In this document: positions 5,299-7,208 of the stretch, in pieces | Layout: every line of letters begins with the position of its first letter | How positions within the stretch are numbered: the first letter of the stretch is position 1 | Origin: Caldifarciminota bacterium | GTDB lineage: Bacteria; Hydrothermota; Tepidihabitantia; Tepidihabitantales; JAOUPE01 | NCBI GenBank assembly: GCA_029880025.1 | Contig: JAOUPE010000082.1 | Span: 1 to 7,208, forward strand | Reading direction: 5' to 3' | DNA length: 7,208 nucleotides | Translations under genes and position numbers: made by a program | Notes under the pieces: generated by a model | Databases searched by the model: none | Seen by the model: the letters and a program-made list of their open reading frames with translations, nothing else | Told to the model about the DNA's origin: nothing

Positions 5299-7095
5299 TC
5301 AAGCTGCTTCACCTCTTACTGGGGCAAGATACTGTAATCGGTACAATCGGTAATAATAGCCTTCTTGAGTAAGAAGTTCAGAATGACTGCCCTGTTCAAC
5401 AATCGAACCCTTATGCAAGACGACAATCCGGTCTACCATTTGAATCGTTGCCAGGCGGTGGGCGATGATAATTGCGGTTCTATCTTTTAAAAGTTCGGTT
5501 AAACCTTCCTGAATCAAATGCTCGGTATGAGGGTCAACTGAAGAGGTTGCCTCATCCAGAATCAAAATCTCCGGGTTAAAGACTAAAGCCCGGGCAAACG
5601 AGAGAAGCTGGCGTTCACCTTGCGAAAGGTTGATACCGCGCTGGATTAGATTGGTCTTATAACCATCAGGAAAACTTAATATTTTATCATGAATCCTTGC
5701 CCGTTTTGTCGCATTGTGAACCATCGCTTCAGAAATTGTTTCATCGAAAAGTCTTAAATTTTCCAAAATCGAACCTGGAAAGAGCATCACGTCCTGAGGC
5801 ACGAAACCGACATAATGGCGCAGGGTATGTTTGTCCAGTTTATGCAAATCATACTCATCCAAAAGGATTTTTCCCAGCTGCGGCTCATAGAACCTTAAAA
5901 GCAGTCCGATGATTGAAGTCTTACCCGCACCGGTTTCACCCACCAGAGCAACCTTTTCGCCTTTCTGGATATTCAAATTGATATCCTTCAGAACCCATTC
6001 TCTTCCCTCGTAGGCAAAATTTACCGCATCGAACACAACCCCTTTTTGAAACGTAGTGGTGAGTGGCTTAACCTTTCCTTGTTCTTCGGGTCTGGTATCT
6101 AATATTCCAAACATCCGCTCACCCGAAGCAAATGCTCGCTGGATGACATTGAGCTGGTCAGAAAGACCGCGCAAGGGCATAAATAGCCGCATGATATAAC
6201 TGATAAAAAGGATTAGCGTGCCAATCGTGATTAACCCGCGCAATGCCCAGATTCCACCAATACCTAAGACTAAAACGAATCCAAGGACTTCACCAAAATC
6301 AACCATGAACCATACCCGATACCATAATTTCATACCGGTGAACTCTTTCTGGTATTTTTCCCGGTTATGAAGATTCATTTTATCACTGAAATTCTTTTCC
6401 TGATTGAATGCCTGGACCAGGGGCAATCCCCAAATCGTCTCGTTAATGAAATTATTAATATCGGCAACTTTTCTTCTTATTTCGACATAGATTGGTCGGA
6501 TGTGTTTTTGAAACCAGTAGAAGAAATAGATAAACGGCGGCAAAAGTGCCAGAATCAGAAGATAGAGTTTCCAGTTAACCAGTATCATCACCACCGACAT
6601 GCCGATGAGTAAGGCAAAGTCCTGAACTAAAACAACCGCGGTACTAGTAAAGAGTAGCTTCAAGGCTTCGGTATCGGATTCGACCCGGGTGATGAGCCTG
6701 CCGACCGGATTTCGGTCAAAGAACGACATCGGTAGATTAAGGATATGCTGAAACAGGTTCTCTTTTAAATCCGACGCGGCTTTTTCGCCGACCTTGGACA
6801 ACTCGATGCGCTGGAAATAACCGATTAAAAAGACGATGACCTGAAGCACTAAATAGATGATCGAGGTTCGGATTAAACTAGGAATACTGCCTTTGGCAAT
6901 GTCAACATCGATCGCATGTTTTATGAGCAATGGACCAAATAGGGATAAGACGGTGGAAAAGAGTAAAAGCAGGGCAGCGGTTATGATTTTTGCCCGGTAT
7001 GTACGGAAATAGGGCATAATCCTGGGTAAGAGCTTTCTGCCCAAGCCCTTGGTCTTGGATTCTTCTTCTAAATAAAACAGGTCTTCGTCAAACAT
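5299..7095 (-). CDS. ABC exporter half-transporter with canonical Walker B and non-canonical signature (heterodimer partner)
   Basis: The 598-aa product has a six-helix transmembrane domain (about residues 33-305) followed by an ATPase domain (about 352-585). Motifs are Walker A GETGAGKT (386-393), Q-loop Q434, Walker B LILDE with D514 and catalytic E515, D-loop SSVD (518-521) and switch histidine H546. The signature reads LSQGE (490-494) instead of LSGGQ. This is the reciprocal of the other subunit (3433-5187): its Walker motifs pair with the canonical signature of the partner to form the active ATP site, and its altered signature completes the degenerate site. Such pairs export drugs, lipids or peptides across the inner membrane; the substrate is not deducible. 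It is the first gene of the minus-strand operon, 111 bp ahead of its partner. The ATG at 7095 follows GGAG (7105-7102) by 6 nt, just after the -10 box. Confidence 0.92.
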   Translation of the reverse strand: MFDEDLFYLEEESKTKGLGRKLLPRIMPYFRTYRAKIITAALLLLFSTVLSLFGPLLIKHAIDVDIAKGSIPSLIRTSIIYLVLQVIVFLIGYFQRIELSKVGEKAASDLKENLFQHILNLPMSFFDRNPVGRLITRVESDTEALKLLFTSTAVVLVQDFALLIGMSVVMILVNWKLYLLILALLPPFIYFFYWFQKHIRPIYVEIRRKVADINNFINETIWGLPLVQAFNQEKNFSDKMNLHNREKYQKEFTGMKLWYRVWFMVDFGEVLGFVLVLGIGGIWALRGLITIGTLILFISYIMRLFMPLRGLSDQLNVIQRAFASGERMFGILDTRPEEQGKVKPLTTTFQKGVVFDAVNFAYEGREWVLKDINLNIQKGEKVALVGETGAGKTSIIGLLLRFYEPQLGKILLDEYDLHKLDKHTLRHYVGFVPQDVMLFPGSILENLRLFDETISEAMVHNATKRARIHDKILSFPDGYKTNLIQRGINLSQGERQLLSFARALVFNPEILILDEATSSVDPHTEHLIQEGLTELLKDRTAIIIAHRLATIQMVDRIVVLHKGSIVEQGSHSELLTQEGYYYRLYRLQYLAPVRGEAA

Positions 7096-7106
7096 AAATT
7101 GCTCCG

Positions 7107-7136
7107 ATTATAAATAAAATAACTAATCAATGTCAA
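7107..7136 (-). promoter_or_regulatory. Sigma-70-type promoter of the ABC exporter operon
   Basis: On the minus strand a perfect TTGACA (7136-7131) and a perfect TATAAT (7112-7107) are separated by 18 bp. The start codon at 7095 is only 11 nt beyond the -10 box, so the 5' leader would be only a few nucleotides. The GGAG at 7105-7102 would then fall at or before the transcription start, so initiation may be near-leaderless or may begin unusually close to the -10. Confidence 0.65.
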
Positions 7137-7149
7137 TTCACATATTTTT

Positions 7150-7165
7150 GCGACTTTAAGGTCGC
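7150..7165. repeat. Single hairpin resembling half of the composite palindromic repeat
   Basis: GCGACTTT (7150-7157) pairs with AAGGTCGC (7158-7165), with one T-G wobble, and is followed on the plus strand by GG and six T. It resembles the first hairpin at 5215-5232, which is also followed by a T-rich stretch. It lies just upstream of the ABC promoter. It could be a truncated copy, or a weak plus-strand terminator, but no plus-strand gene precedes it. Confidence 0.4.
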
Positions 7166-7208
7166 GGTTTTTTGCAGGGGGTGTTATCTTATTTCATGTT
7201 CGTAAATT

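Noticed and set aside
6367..6612. Plus-strand open frames inside the ABC and gspF genes (for example here, at 4679-5068 and at 3062-3328)
   Set aside because: These are antisense shadows of well-supported genes with conserved motifs on the minus strand.
7196..7208. ATG near the right edge as the start of a divergent plus-strand gene
   Set aside because: Only four codons are visible and no ribosome-binding sequence lies at suitable distance.

Overview
The window looks like a piece of bacterial chromosome from a poorly cultured lineage. Three traits point to candidate division WOR-3/Stahlbacteria or a similar FCB-like group: a secreted repeat protein with a C-terminal FlgD-Ig/T9SS-type sorting domain, 'TTGACA/TATAAT' promoters, and many small palindromic intergenic repeats. 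This is inference from sequence style; no rRNA or other marker gene is present.

Layout. Positions 1-660 hold no convincing intact gene. They contain a probable gene remnant on the minus strand (about 1-216), a 'three-stem' palindromic repeat (113-152), and a MITE-like inverted-repeat element (about 395-546) with a second three-stem palindrome at its centre (460-512). A good sigma-70-type promoter (662-689) precedes a possible 36-codon leader ORF (706-816). Its stop lies 2 nt before the start of a 497-aa secreted protein with seven ~52-residue repeats and a C-terminal sorting domain (819-2312). A convergent minus-strand block follows. In transcription order it is an ABC exporter half (5299-7095), a second ABC exporter half (3433-5187) and a short GspF/PilC-like protein (2440-3381). 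Just downstream of gspF is a broken second copy of the last 20 codons of the second ABC gene (2366-2428).

Function. The two ABC half-transporters are complementary. The upstream one has a normal catalytic glutamate but a non-canonical signature (LSQGE). The downstream one has a normal LSGGQ signature but aspartate in place of the catalytic glutamate. This is the expected signature of a heterodimeric exporter (TM287/288, BmrCD, LmrCD type) with one active and one degenerate ATP site. The substrate cannot be told from sequence. The GspF-like protein lacks the usual N-terminal region and has no pilus or secretion partner nearby. It sits exactly between the intact and the decayed copies of the ABC 3' end, so it probably arrived by duplication or insertion.

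The most noteworthy signals are the family of composite palindromes (outer stem plus two inner hairpins) at 113-152, 460-512 and 5209-5264, with a single related hairpin at 7150-7165; the 3'-end duplication bracketing gspF; a heptanucleotide repeat embedded in frame in an ABC linker; and the leader ORF. I saw no CRISPR array, tRNA, rRNA or complete transposase.
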